Part shown: one piece after another, positions 5,644 to 5,682 of the stretch
Layout: every line of letters starts with the position of its first letter
Position numbering within the stretch: position 1 is the stretch's first letter
Assembly: GCA_902470925.1 (NCBI GenBank)
Contig: CABRIF010000129.1
Location: 1-5,682, forward strand
DNA length: 5,682 nt
Source of the DNA: an uncultured Collinsella sp.
Lineage (GTDB): Bacteria; Actinomycetota; Coriobacteriia; Coriobacteriales; Coriobacteriaceae
Reading direction: 5' to 3'
Program-made: the position numbers and the translations under genes
The notes under the pieces: model-generated
What the model saw: the letters and a program-made list of their open reading frames with translations, nothing else
The model's database searches: none
What the model was told of the DNA's origin: nothing

Positions 5644-5682
5644 GTCCAGGTACAAGAAAATGCCCGCAGCCCCAAACGACCC
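5642..5682 (+). CDS. Possible start of a gene running off the right edge
   Basis: From ATG at 5642 (or 5639, or the in-frame ATG at 5660) the frame is open to the window end, reading MSRYKKMPAAPND. There is no strong Shine-Dalgarno sequence; AGG at 5648-5650 could serve the start at 5660. Thirteen codons are too few to assign a family or to be sure it is a gene. Its position just after the inverted site array would make it the natural regulatory target. Confidence 0.25.
   Translation, partial: MSRYKKMPAAPND

Overview
The window reads as a chromosomal segment of a high-GC Gram-positive bacterium. The coding parts are strongly G+C-rich with G/C-ending codons. The content (a divergent MetRS-like synthetase, a QueH-type epoxyqueuosine reductase, and QueA with lineage-style insertions) fits an anaerobic gut actinobacterium of the Coriobacteriia/Eggerthellales type. 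That placement is an inference from composition and gene families, not a proven assignment.

Layout. Positions 1-107 hold no gene, but contain a perfect 12-bp inverted repeat (29-40 / 87-98) just past the stop of the first gene. On the minus strand, 2288-108 encodes a 726-residue methionyl-tRNA synthetase-like protein with clear class I features, a degenerate KMSKS loop and several insertions. A 136-bp divergent intergenic region (2289-2424) carries likely promoters for both directions and a G-quadruplex-type G-run cluster. On the plus strand, a DUF3267-like membrane protein with an HExxH motif (2425-3150) overlaps queH (3147-3725) by ATGA. A 247-bp G+C-rich spacer with short degenerate repeats follows, then queA (3973-5193).

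Function. QueA and QueH catalyse the last two steps of queuosine synthesis at position 34 of GUN-anticodon tRNAs. QueA makes epoxyqueuosine from preQ1-tRNA and SAM, and QueH reduces it to queuosine. The window therefore leans towards tRNA decoding, with a tRNA synthetase next to two wobble-modification enzymes. The membrane metalloprotease-like protein is translationally linked to queH, but nothing in the sequence explains why.

The last 490 bases (5194-5682) have no convincing complete gene and are the least ordinary part. Directly after queA sits a REP-like element: a duplicated 14-bp motif running into a hairpin of 17 pairs. Further on, an AT-richer island (46% G+C over 5521-5610) is bracketed by two pairs of near-identical sites. 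Each pair has 17-bp spacing, the two pairs are mutually inverted, and a 13-bp perfect inverted repeat accompanies them. They lie upstream of a possible gene start at the right edge. I read this as an operator array or the ends of a small mobile or regulatory element. No rRNA, tRNA, CRISPR array or intact insertion sequence was seen.
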